From Trichobilharzia regenti (taxonomy: Eukaryota > Platyhelminthes > Trematoda > Strigeidida > Schistosomatidae), in NCBI GenBank assembly GCA_944472135.2, contig OX235264.1:95800319-95864318 (forward strand): 64,000 nucleotides of DNA. Direction: 5' to 3'. Each line of letters begins with the position of its first letter. Within the stretch, counting starts at the first letter, position 1. The position numbers and the translations under genes were made by a program. This document shows positions 55,217 through 64,000 of the stretch, piece after piece. The notes under the pieces were generated by a model that was given only the letters and a program-made list of their open reading frames with translations, made no database searches and was not told where the DNA came from.

Positions 55217-55957
55217 AACATGATAAAGAAAATTTGTAGCTCAGGTGGATGATTTTGATTTGGTTGTGTTCTCTGAGCTGGATGGTTGATTTGCGAAGCT
55301 TTCATCACCCTACTACGTGACACCTTCAGCGCATACTTCAATTTGAAATGAGCTTTCAGATTTCTCCACGAGTTTATTAATTATCTCTCCCAAGCTGTAA
55401 ACAAAAATAATGATAAAAAATAATGACAATCTGATGTATAAGCAGTTGTACGAAATTCCCGTGTGAATTCACACAACATTGAGTTAAACTTGATTCAGTT
55501 ATATTCACCGGTGTGCATAAATTGCCTACACTTCGGTGGAAGGCGTTTGAATTTCGGTAATGGCATGAACACAGTATCTGTGCTTTCACTGAGAGCATGA
55601 ACAAGGAGAACGCATTGATTTCTAATCTTGTAGGTTTTTGTGTGATTGTGTGTATACGTTTCACAATATGGATACCTAAATAAACTGATAAAATCCTGCT
55701 GATTTCAATCGTGCAATCTTTGATTTGTCTAAGCATTTATTTCTGCCCAGTGTTCCTTTGCTGTTGATTTTTATGTGATTTCATAGAGATCATATCTTCA
55801 TCAGATTCTTATATTACGTAGTATATAAAGGTTATATCGGTTGAAATTTTCTAGTTATAAACAAAGTATTTACTTGTATTCTGGGCACCTTCTGAATTGG
55901 AAATACTCATTGCGCTTCACTTTGTTTTCCAGGATGTCTAGGAGAGGCATTTGGCAG

Positions 55958-57493
55958 TTTCTTCAAAATTTTGCTAAAAAACTCTTTTGCTGTGGTACCT
56001 CCGATCTTCATTAATTGTCACCATTAAATTGAATGTAAATCTTACGCGTTAGGTATCTGTATAGTCAGAAGGGAAGGGCCAGTCTACATATAGTTTGTTA
56101 GTAAATTTAAAAGATATTTATATATTTTCGTTTCGACGATTTTTATGCAGAGTATTAATAATTATTTAGCAGGGAATCTACTGGTTGTTTTCTCACTGTA
56201 GGTCATTCTGTCGTCTCTCTGTGGTCGTTTATTCGAAGGTCAGACCATATATCTGCGAATCGTGTTTGCGTACGCTTAGTCTGTTGTGATTAGTTGTTGA
56301 GTTCCTCACGGTTAGGCTTTGTTGTTGATGTTATATCTCGTGACCCGGATTCGGAAAATAAACACTGACGTAAATTTGTGTCTACAGTTATGGCTAGAAG
56401 ACAGTTCTCATCACATATCTAAACATGTTAAGCGTCTTCCCATGAAGTGTTCCTCCCTGCATAAGTAAACTCTAGGACTATTGTAGTATGATAAAGTGAC
56501 GCCTTAATTTGTCTGACTGAATCTAATTTTGTAATTCCTGCAGCAAATGAATGTGTCTAATTAGGAGCTGCTGTCTATCACGCACACAGCTGATTAGAAT
56601 TCAAGGGGGGCGTTTGAATTCAACTGTTTACATAAGAGCATCAATAATTATTTCTTCAAGCATATGTGATGCTCTTCCATGCATGTGTAAAATCACTTTA
56701 GCTTCATGTGCTCCGAATGCATCAGATGACATTTTGTATGAAGTTCGATTCCCGAATCACAGTTCTCAAACTATTTCACTAGAATTACTACCACTAGGAT
56801 GGAATCTGAATTAAGTAGACCAGATCAGAGAACGCAGAATTATTGAAATCTTTCACATTTCTTACCTAATATTCAGGGGTGAAATATGATGAATTTTTCG
56901 TTTACATTGCTAAGCTATGTTGTCCTCAGTACTGATATCTAAGTAACACAAAATAAATTTGTGTTATGGATGGCCGAATAGTCCTAAAAATTGGCATATG
57001 GATGAGTTAAACAGAAAAGCCAGGATAGACATCACCATAGTTTATTAGTTATTTAGTGCGTATAAGAGATGGAACTGCAAACATCATAATGAGTATAAGC
57101 AGTAGCGTCTCACACACACATATATATATATATATTTTATAAAGTCTATGACAATCACGAGAAATATGTTTAAGTGATGGTTTTAAACATTTGTGCACGC
57201 TCACATCTGCAAATCGCTACAAATAGGTTCGAAATGCACTCAATCATCTTTACGTCAAAATGTGTTCATTTTATCATTCATGCTTTGAAGTCCCCTCATC
57301 ACTACTTTCCAAGAAGATCTTGTTAAATTAGTTTTGGAATAAATACGTCACATGGCGGTTTCCGGTAAGGATATATCATTATTGAAGTGAATTCTTGATT
57401 TTCCCGTCGATTGATTGGACCGAAGTGCTCGGTCTCAGGTTGACATGTCGGCTTCTTGTGCAGATGCTTCGACGATGTCTGGGGATTTGATTT
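55958..57493. repeat. Diverged, shuffled unit fragments
   Basis: 56160-56430 resembles 48380-48780 (plus sense). 56500-56830 resembles 37560-37880 (the B sense of the P1 downstream region). 56840-57010 resembles 18115-18320 (plus sense). The order and orientation differ from units A-C and identity is lower, so this looks like an older, rearranged copy. No P1 or P2 exon remains. A (CA)n/(TA)n tract lies at 57111-57138. Confidence 0.55.
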
Positions 57494-57519
57494 GTATGCA
57501 ATTGGTGGATGGTGGCTAG

Positions 57520-57580
57520 CAGTGGAATCCAGGATGCGCATTTCGTCCTAATTGGGACTCGTCAGTTGGATGTACCTGCA
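57520..57580 (-). ncRNA. Hammerhead ribozyme, left arm of the inverted SINE
   Basis: Minus strand: stem I AUCCAA, core CUGACGA (57565-57559), stem II GUCC/GGAC, GAAA (57544-57541), palindromic UGCGCA, cleavage AUC, then CUGGAUUCC closing stem I. All core bases fit CUGANGA/GAAA/NUH. The pair next to the core is A-C instead of G-C, which may weaken it. Close to the known SM-alpha ribozyme in layout. Confidence 0.65.
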
Positions 57581-57699
57581 TTTCTCAGTGAGTGATGATG
57601 TTCCCACCGAGGTCTAGTGGATAACGCTTTGGCGTTTGAAACTATGGGTACTGGGTTCGAGCCTTGGTGGGAACATCATCACTCACTGAGAAATGCAGG

Positions 57700-57765
57700 T
57701 ACATCCAGCTGACGAGTCCCAATTAGGACGTAATGCGCATCCTGGATTCCACTGCTAGCCACCAT
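57700..57765 (+). ncRNA. Hammerhead-type sequence, right arm (core mutated)
   Basis: Stem I AUCCAG pairs fully with CUGGAU and the core CUGACGA (57709-57715) is intact. However, GAAA reads GUAA (57730-57733), which removes an invariant A. Expected to be inactive. Confidence 0.6.
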
Positions 57766-57780
57766 CCACCAATTGTATAC

Positions 57781-58353
57781 AAGGATATATCATTACTATT
57801 TTCTTGGATTCCGATTAGATCATAGAACTTCAACAGCACCTCTCTATTTCGTCCTTTTTTCTCCAGTCATGTTCAGCTAGCTTCCCCGATGGCCAAAATC
57901 TTCCATTGGCATCCCACACCATCTCATTCATGTCATCCAAACATCAACGCCCGATCTGCCGATTCCTGATGGGGTCCCAATCCAGTCATGGCGCGGAGAG
58001 CGATGTCACGTAGAGATCACCTCAGAGCGTCTCCAATCCATATCCATTTTCTTCGGTATATTTTTTCAGTTGTAAAATTTTAGTTGGCCCCCTTTCACAG
58101 TTTCCAACTGGTTATTCTTTCTAGCTAATTAACCCTCAGCATGGATCAAAAAGGTTATTAATGCAGTTCTCCGGTCTCTTGAAAATGCTTCGTTTGACGT
58201 GACATGTATATAACAAACGTAGAAGAACCAATTTGGCTTGTGTGTTTAAAATGGGGATGCCATACTTCATGCTGAGAGCAGAAGTTTTGCAGACCGACTT
58301 AAGAGTGATGAATTTCTCTCTTGCCTTTCCGATTCTAGTTTTTACACTGTCAT
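57781..58353. other. Intergenic, nothing recognised
   Basis: Contains a GC-richer stretch at 57870-58030 that may be transposon-derived, but I cannot name it. Confidence 0.35.
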
Positions 58354-59470
58354 CTATGCCGACAGCCTATAGTTAAGACGATGCTGCCTAGATAAGTGAG
58401 GGAAGTGAAATCCTTTAAATTTCCGTATCAGATAAGGAGGATTGCAACAGGGAACACTGAAGCAGTACCAACAACCAGATGACTTTTTGAGCACAAATAA
58501 TTTTTCATAATCACGTATGCAGTGTTGAATCGGTGGACAACGATTCAGTGATTGACCTCCTTCTCTCCACTCAACTAAATTAATTTCTAATACTTTCGAA
58601 CTGTTACACACTATTGTGCGAATATATGCAAGCGGATGCAATGCAGTGGCCGGACGTTTTTCCAGGTTATTTAACTTAGCAGGGTAAATTATTCCAGGTT
58701 TAACTAAACTGATGTGTTCCAGCAATCTGACTGATACCCATCACTTACTGTTTCGACTTGTGTAATTGATCTCACTCACAGTCATCAAATAGTATCTGCT
58801 AAATCACACAATTTTTCCTAACTGGATATATCGGATCATTAAACCGACACAGTCTTTCCTCAAAAAAGAGATGCTTGGTTAAAATGCCACCTTAATTCCG
58901 GTCCTAATAAAAATCCTATGTAAGGCCTCAGATTCTCCTTCTTTGTACGGCAGTATCATAGATGTTTTGAATTCCATATTATTTATGTTATTTTCCTCAT
59001 TTTCTCTACTAATTTCCATTTTCGGTGCGTCGGTGGTATATCCATTAGGACGCTCGCCAACCATGCACAAGCTCCGGGGTTCGATCCCTGGCCGACTCAC
59101 TCCTTTACCTCGCTAAGCCAGAAATATTGCTGGTAAGGAGGAAAGGTTGGGCATGAGGCTAGCAACCACATCCTGTAAGATAAACACTGCTACAGAAACT
59201 ACAAGCCATTAGCTTGAAGCCCTATATTCCACTGAGGAACGTGAAGGAAAAAAAAATATACCATTTTTACCATCTGTCTTTACGCATATCTGAATAAACT
59301 CAGATGGCTAGTTATTCACTAGTAATATTTCCTCCGTTTGCTTTATGCAATAAGTTGAGTCTTCTGGCTTACCAGTTAGGATCCTAGCCCGGTTATAGCA
59401 ACTTTTAACTAAACCTATCTTCGCCGATTCAGGATGCGATGAATTAAAATCTAAGTAAGTGGGTTCCCAT
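58354..59470 (-). pseudogene. Decayed Penelope-like element with inserted SINE
   Basis: Minus strand, from high to low coordinates. A THPES- or YLDFNSSHPES-like block is at about 59455-59400 and a MILPYKEGESEALHRIF block at about 58955-58905. The endonuclease end (NLEKRPATALHP ... LEINLVEWRE) is at about 58665-58560 and matches NLENSSAIAMH ... of the copy at 14255-14295 and beyond. A SINE (59022-59250, plus) splits it. Stops and frame changes are frequent. Confidence 0.6.
59022..59250 (+). repeat. tRNA-derived SINE (first family)
   Basis: Head GTGCGTCGGTGGTATATCC, perfect B-box-like GGGTTCGATCCC variant (GGGGTTCGATCCC), body with GAAAGGTTGGGCATGAGG, end GAACGTGAAGGAAAAAA. Confidence 0.75.
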
Positions 59471-59523
59471 AAGTGTTTGTATCAAACTAACCACTTTATT
59501 TTTGCTTTACTTTGCATTCTAGT

Positions 59524-59926
59524 TGTTATGTTCTCGTCGAGTAGTTAATAGTCCTGACGCGGAGAGAGGGAAATCAAAAGACCACTAGGTTTACGATGAT
59601 ACTTGTATTTTCCAGACAAGGAAAATAAATGTCACACAAGTTTGTGAGTGGAAGGGTGCTTAAATGTACGAAATGTGAGAACAAGAAATATATATAAAGT
59701 GTACAATGCAAAGTATATATGAAAATGGCTAGTACACATGATCCAATAGACAGTCTTAACATGATTGGTTGTAATGTCATATGACAACAAGGTTATACAT
59801 GTTTATTTAGTTAGTGGACAGACAGAAGCATATTGTTAGTTATAATGGAATATCGATCCATATACACATAGAGAAATATAACAGACTGTCAACAACAAAA
59901 CACACACATCATGTGGATACATATCA
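59524..59926 (-). repeat. Solo LTR of the gag-protease gypsy family
   Basis: 403 bp, similar to the LTRs at 42994-43507, flanked by perfect CTAGT duplications (59519-59523, 59927-59931). Formed by LTR-LTR recombination. Confidence 0.85.
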
Positions 59927-60084
59927 CTAGTATGACCAACGCACCATGCGTTTTTTCTAACTCATATATGAAATGGATTATGATGTCATTTGAGATTAAA
60001 TGTGGTAAAAACTGAGGGTACACTCAGATTTCCACACGGTGAATGTGTCATCCACTTATTGTTATAAGGGAGGTGAATGGAATA

Positions 60085-60543
60085 AACTCCGTCGCCAATT
60101 TGTTATCACTAAACTGATCTGAATACACCGTCGCTACATTGTTGTGTCTGCGCCTGCTAATTAATATAACGGTAATGAAATCAACTGATACACCAATACG
60201 TCTGTTTTCGCGTTATTACCTTCCGATTCACTCAGGAGACAGGCTGACACAGGCTGACCTGTGAATGTGAGATATTGTATTATACTCTACTACCATATAG
60301 TTTAAGAAACAACACAGTATTTATACATTATCATAAAATAAACGGCTCACTGGAAATGTCTATTCTCATTGGGTGGCTATCCGACAAAGGCCAAGGTGAG
60401 ACAAAAGATGATGAATTCATCTCACACACTAAATCACAATATGCGTGAAAAATTATAGATCATAAAAGTAACTCCATCATAAAATAAGTCACACGATTCG
60501 TGAGAAAGGATGATATAATATTTTATTCTGGGTCCTACTATCA
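60085..60543 (-). repeat. Gypsy-type LTR remnant with primer site
   Basis: 60101-60543 reads on the minus strand TGATAGTAGG...GATAACA and is followed by AAATTGGCGACGGAG, a primer-binding site like that of gypsy 1. No coding sequence of the element remains. Boundaries approximate. Confidence 0.6.
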
Positions 60544-60865
60544 CTTATCTCCACCATAACCTAGAGTCATCAAATCTCATCCAGTTGGTAATACTGCATC
60601 TCTGCGTCTTATTTCACATAAACTTGTTTAATATGGTGTTACAGTCTAACACAGTGTCCCAGTTTAACACTTAATTTATTCAAACTAACCTACTTGTATT
60701 TCTTTGCTCATCAAGTTAGGTTCAAAGTGAATAGAAACATTGAGATTCACTTTGTTCTGCGAGATGTCTACGCTATAAATAAGGCAGATGCTCCGAAATT
60801 CTGTTGATATGCTCTAAGTCATATATTCAGATTGAGCACATCCATTTTTAGCAAATATAAACTCA
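60544..60865. other. Possible diverged unit fragment
   Basis: 60690-60780 weakly resembles 55870-55950 of unit C (TTCACTTTGTT...GATGTCTA). Nothing else recognised. Confidence 0.3.
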
Positions 60866-60931
60866 CTGAAAATTCCATTATGGGTAAATTTTGTTTTGAT
60901 AAAGTCTCACAGTGTTATACAGTAATGTTTA

Positions 60932-60975
60932 CTGATGACGTTTCGAGCACAATTTATTGCTCATAATCATATCAA
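60932..60975 (-). ncRNA. Hammerhead-like fold, Penelope left end
   Basis: Same fold and same core deviations as at 14535-14579. Confidence 0.35.
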
Positions 60976-61214
60976 GGTAATCACACGACTTCCTAAATTC
61001 ATTTATATAGTTTCATTGTTTTTCTCTTGATTTTCACTTGATTTGATTGGTAATAGTATTTTCCATATTTCAGGTATGAGTGACGAGTCATTCCTATTGC
61101 ATGTATTGGGTGTAGACTCGATGAACAAGGATTCAGTAATCAACCTCTCTCTCCACCTACCTAGATTACTTTTTAGAATTTTAACCCTCTCCCACCCTAT
61201 TGTGTGGTTGTGTG

Positions 61215-62255
61215 TTAATGCATTGCAATTGCTGAGCTGTTTTCTAAATTACTTATCTTCTCGGGGTCAACCATTCTTACCTTAGCTAAACTCTTATTCT
61301 CTGACAATCTGACTACCCCTGACCTACTAGTTTGACCTATGTAGTTGACCTCACAGTCATTGCATGGTATTTTGTAAATAATATTATTTTGTCTAATTGG
61401 GTCAACTGGGTCCTTTAACCTACAGAGCTTGTCCCTGAGTGAGTTTGTAGGTTTAAATGCCACTCTAATTCCTATTTTATTCAGAATCCTACGTAGTGTC
61501 TCAGATGTCCCCTATTTATATGGTATAACTGTGGATGACTTATATTCTTTCTTATTTATGTTATTATGACTAGTTTCACAATTATTTTTATTTTGTTTTT
61601 GGCCTTTAATGATCTTCCTAGTGAATTTTATAGGATAGTTATTCAACACCAACGCTTCTTCTATCTGTTTTAATTCATCATTTAGATCTTTTTTTGTGCT
61701 ACTTAGTGCCACTGCTCGGTTTGTTAAACATTTAACTAAGCCTGCCTTAACAGTTAAAGGATGAGACGAATTAAAGTCTAAATATCTATTAGAATGCGTT
61801 GGTTTTCTATAAACACTAGTGTGTAGTTTGCCTTCTTCTATTCTTTTTATCTTACAATCTAACATAGCTAATTCTCCTTGTTCATTTTCTGATTCAAATG
61901 TGAATTTTATTCCTTCAACTTGTGAGTTTATATGTGTCAAGAAGCTAGAGATGTGTTCTGTTTTTAACACTGTGAAAGTGTCATCCACATATCTCCACCA
62001 TATTTTCGGAGTACGGTTAAATGTATTGAGGGCACTATTTTCCCAGCTGTCCATAAATATGTCTGCTACGATAGGGGATATTGGTGATCCCATTGCTACA
62101 CCTTCTGTTTGTCTATATATTTTGCCTTGGAACTTAAAGATAGTAGATGTGAGGCATAACTGAATCGCTAAAATAGTTTCTTCACTGGGAAGCTTTGTCT
62201 TATGATTGAGTTCAGGATTCGCAGTTAGTTCTTTTTTAACTGATTTTAAGGCCAT
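61215..62255 (-). pseudogene. Penelope RT and GIY-YIG, with one internal stop
   Basis: The first frame (62255-61512) has GVAMGSPISPIVADIFM, WWRYVDDTFTVLK and RKPTHSNRYLDFNSSHP. It stops at a TAG where the unit A copy has a Lys-Glu region (AGAG to ATAG change near 61512). The same reading continues to the endonuclease (61463-61215) with KIPCNDCEVNYIGQTSRS. Here the A run broken in the unit A copy is intact. The RT start is truncated relative to 12980. Confidence 0.8.
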
Positions 62256-62591
62256 ATTGACTGGTATATTAGCTCAACACTGTAATTCAAATGCCTAGTT
62301 TGGTGTTGAACTAATATGTTATTCATTTTATGAACTTAATCAAGATATTGCTGTCACAATGTGAGCACAAATTAGCCTGATAGATACCTGATAGATACCT
62401 GAAATATGGAAAATACTATGAGGTTGATTACTGAATCCTTGTTCATCGAGTCTACACCCAATACATGCAATAGGAATGACTCGTCACTCATGCCTGAAAT
62501 ATGGAAAATACTATTACCAATCAAATCAAGTGAAAATCAATAGAAAAACAATGAAACTATATAAATGAATTTAGGAAGTCGTGTGATTACC

Positions 62592-62635
62592 TTGATATGA
62601 TTATGAGCAATAAATTGTGCTCGAAACGTCATCAG
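62592..62635 (+). ncRNA. Hammerhead-like fold, Penelope right end
   Basis: Plus-strand counterpart of 60932-60975 within the inverted terminal copy. Confidence 0.35.
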
Positions 62636-62967
62636 TAAACATTACTGTATAACACTGTGAGACTTTATCAAAACAAAATTTACCCATAATGGAATTACAC
62701 TCTACCACAGTGCACAAGTTTTATTCTTATATCATTGAAAATTATAGGTTTAATGCACTAAACCAAGATGTAGGAATATCGAAATAAGGTTCTGAAACAG
62801 AATTCGCAAAATAGGAGCAGAATCATCACTCACCACATCAATCTAAACATAACAAAACAGTAAAAGCAACACAAGAATAAATACACACTGAATTTATTAA
62901 ATTCAACGAGGATTAAAGGGTTATAACAATTCTATTCATATCAGCTGGTAATGTGTGCTTGTATACA

Positions 62968-63338
62968 CTAGAAGCTGGCCACCTCCTCGTCAGTCGGAAA
63001 CAGGAATTTAGGAACGAATTTGCATCCCAACTTGAGCACCGGTGCCAGTACAGCTCTGATTGTCACTGGGAGCATAGCCAGCATACCGTCAGCACCTAAA
63101 TGATCAGAGAACACGTGGAGATTACGACAGAACCAGAAGAGAGTTCTACACAGTTTCGAATGTCACTGCACATCACAGTGCATCGGCCAACAACCAGTGA
63201 ACACACTTACCTGGTGTGCAGATGAGAGCGATGAGAACTGTGGTGAAGATGAGGAGGGTGAAATTCTGTCAGTGAAGGGAGGAAGCAAGATAGGAAAGAA
63301 TGTAAATATGAAGTTAGAAACGGCAGTCTTACCTTCAT
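62968..63338 (-). CDS. P1 secreted peptide gene, unit D copy
   Basis: Exon 1 63338-63333, exon 2 63265-63211 (55 nt), exon 3 63095-62968 (128 nt, stop TAG). Two signal-peptide changes (Leu to Phe at residue 4, Ile to Val near residue 13) and an unchanged mature peptide. This is the most diverged copy: its 3' flank has clearly drifted, yet all splice sites and the mature exon are kept. A poly(A)-like AATAAA equivalent (TTTATT) lies at about 62895-62900. Confidence 0.8.
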
Positions 63339-63401
63339 TGTTCTTGTCGATGTTTGATTGTTTGTGTGAGTGAGTTAGTGAGTGAGGTGGAAATCCTAAT
63401 G

Positions 63402-63409
63402 CTTATATA
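63402..63409 (-). promoter_or_regulatory. TATA box of P1, unit D
   Basis: TATATAAG on the minus strand, conserved position relative to the ATG. Confidence 0.6.
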
Positions 63410-63475
63410 GTATTTACTTGTCCAACAATGAATGCATAGATTGATTGAAGTGTCGCTAATTGACCTGACTTGTCA

Positions 63476-63714
63476 GTTTTAGGAAAAGATCAGTGTTCAT
63501 GAAGTCTTTGGACTTCATGCACGTCCGCACAACTTCTGGACACGAAAGTATGTAGTTATTTACCTGGGTGTTTCCCTTTCCAGAACGACACAGAATTCTT
63601 TCAGATGAATGTTTGCGTCTCAGGAAACTATTTTGTATGTTTTCCACCACATCTTTCGGGTGTTTTGACCTTAATTTCACAGATCTTTGCGAAGTTTCTC
63701 TAGTCTGATTAGGA
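63476..63714. other. Sequence interrupting unit D
   Basis: Replaces the expected continuation of unit D. The frame at 63456-63680 (-) has a Penelope-like flavour (RSKHPKDVVENIQ, Cys-containing) but I cannot confirm it. Confidence 0.35.
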
Positions 63715-63945
63715 TTTATCTTTCCTTCACTCTCCCCAGTGGAACATTGGGCTTCAAGCTAGTCGCTTAAAGTTTCTGTAGCAGTGTTGATTTTACAGGA
63801 TGGGGTTTCTAGCCTCATGCCCAACCTATCCTCCTTACCAGCAATATTTCTGGTTTAGCGGGGTAAAGGAGTGAGTCGGCCGGGGATCGAACCCCGGAGC
63901 ATGTGCATGGTTGGCGGGCGTCCTAACCACTATGCCACCGACGCA
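63715..63945 (-). repeat. tRNA-derived SINE (first family)
   Basis: Minus-strand copy of the SINE at 59022-59250: B-box GGTTCGATCC at about 63893-63884, body with GGTTGGGCATGAGGC. Confidence 0.75.
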
Positions 63946-64000
63946 TAATTCCATTGTTGGTTGAATCGACACATATTCACAAAATATTTCCAGGTAGAAA

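Larger units (their letters stand above)
47955..55957 (+). repeat. Amplified unit C
   Basis: The least disrupted unit: P2(-), P1(+), the old Penelope relic and two second-family SINEs. It keeps empty target sites for the Penelope element (about 51300), gypsy 1 (about 55510) and the gag-protease element (about 48370). It therefore serves as the reference for what was inserted elsewhere. Confidence 0.9.
57494..57780. repeat. Inverted-repeat SINE with a tRNA-like loop
   Basis: 57494-57608 and 57667-57780 are near-perfect inverted arms around a tRNA-like segment (A-box-like TAGTGGATAACGC, B-box GGTTCGAGCC), whose acceptor-like ends GTTCCCACC / GGTGGGAAC pair. Each arm carries a hammerhead-type sequence, so the element reads as tRNA head plus ribozyme tail from either strand. 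Confidence 0.75.
60866..62740 (-). mobile_element. Penelope-like element with inverted terminal regions
   Basis: Minus-strand element encoding RT and GIY-YIG. Its own 3' region is at 60866-61200 and an inverted copy of that region lies at 62410-62740. So the same about 320-bp sequence, including the hammerhead-like fold, faces outward at both ends. The N-terminal coding part is missing. Confidence 0.8.
62830..63475 (-). repeat. Amplified unit D, partial
   Basis: Reverse-orientation copy of the P1 region. The match to unit B runs from about 62830 to 63475 and is lower outside the gene. It breaks at 63475. No P2 copy is seen before the window ends. Confidence 0.8.

Noticed and set aside
57600..57675. 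Possible functional tRNA gene
   Set aside because: The tRNA-like segment is the head of a SINE, lacks a clear anticodon arm, and sits in the loop of an inverted repeat.

Overview
The window looks like flatworm (trematode) nuclear DNA, most likely a schistosome. It is AT-rich, with small intron-split genes and dense retroelements. The element mix points the same way: Penelope-like elements with a GIY-YIG endonuclease, a Ty3/gypsy element of the CsRn1/Kabuki type (unusual gag finger with a CWYH start), an RTE-like LINE, and tRNA-derived SINEs carrying hammerhead ribozyme sequences like the schistosome SM-alpha family. The genus is an inference from these families; no single-copy host gene is present to confirm it.

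Layout. 1-9.9 kb: a foldback repeat, a tandem duplication holding a candidate 24-nt micro-exon, decayed Penelope fragments, SINEs, and one candidate terminal exon for an Arg/Cys-rich peptide. 9.95-26.2 kb: repeat unit A (+), with a nest of LTR elements at its right end. 26.2-33.6 kb: a CsRn1-type element split by a small gag-only LTR element. 33.6-46.1 kb: the mirror image, unit B (-). 46.1-47.95 kb: a spacer with a decayed RTE LINE. 47.95-55.96 kb: unit C (+). 56-62.8 kb: diverged unit pieces, Penelope copies, SINEs and solo LTRs. 62.8-63.5 kb: partial unit D (-).

The main biological content is an amplified pair of tiny secreted-peptide genes. Gene P1 (62 codons; four copies) and gene P2 (75 codons; three copies) share one plan: a 6-nt coding first exon (ATGAAG), a 55-nt signal-peptide exon ending in phase 1, and a last exon encoding the mature peptide. 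Both mature peptides carry a short motif of the form M-x-x-[MI]-L-P-x-T followed by a hydrophobic or cationic helix and a single Cys. In units A, B and C the two genes are divergent, about 5 kb apart (about 3 kb without insertions). Each has a TATA box about 68-75 bp before its ATG. I do not recognise the family; its plan resembles schistosome micro-exon and other secreted-peptide genes.

Units A, B and C form two successive large inverted repeats (A/B around 27.3 kb, B/C around 47 kb). Target-site duplications and an empty site in unit C give an order of events: an LTR element entered unit A/B, a CsRn1-type element entered it, two gag-only elements entered the CsRn1 element, and recombination between those two deleted the CsRn1 interior in the left arm only.
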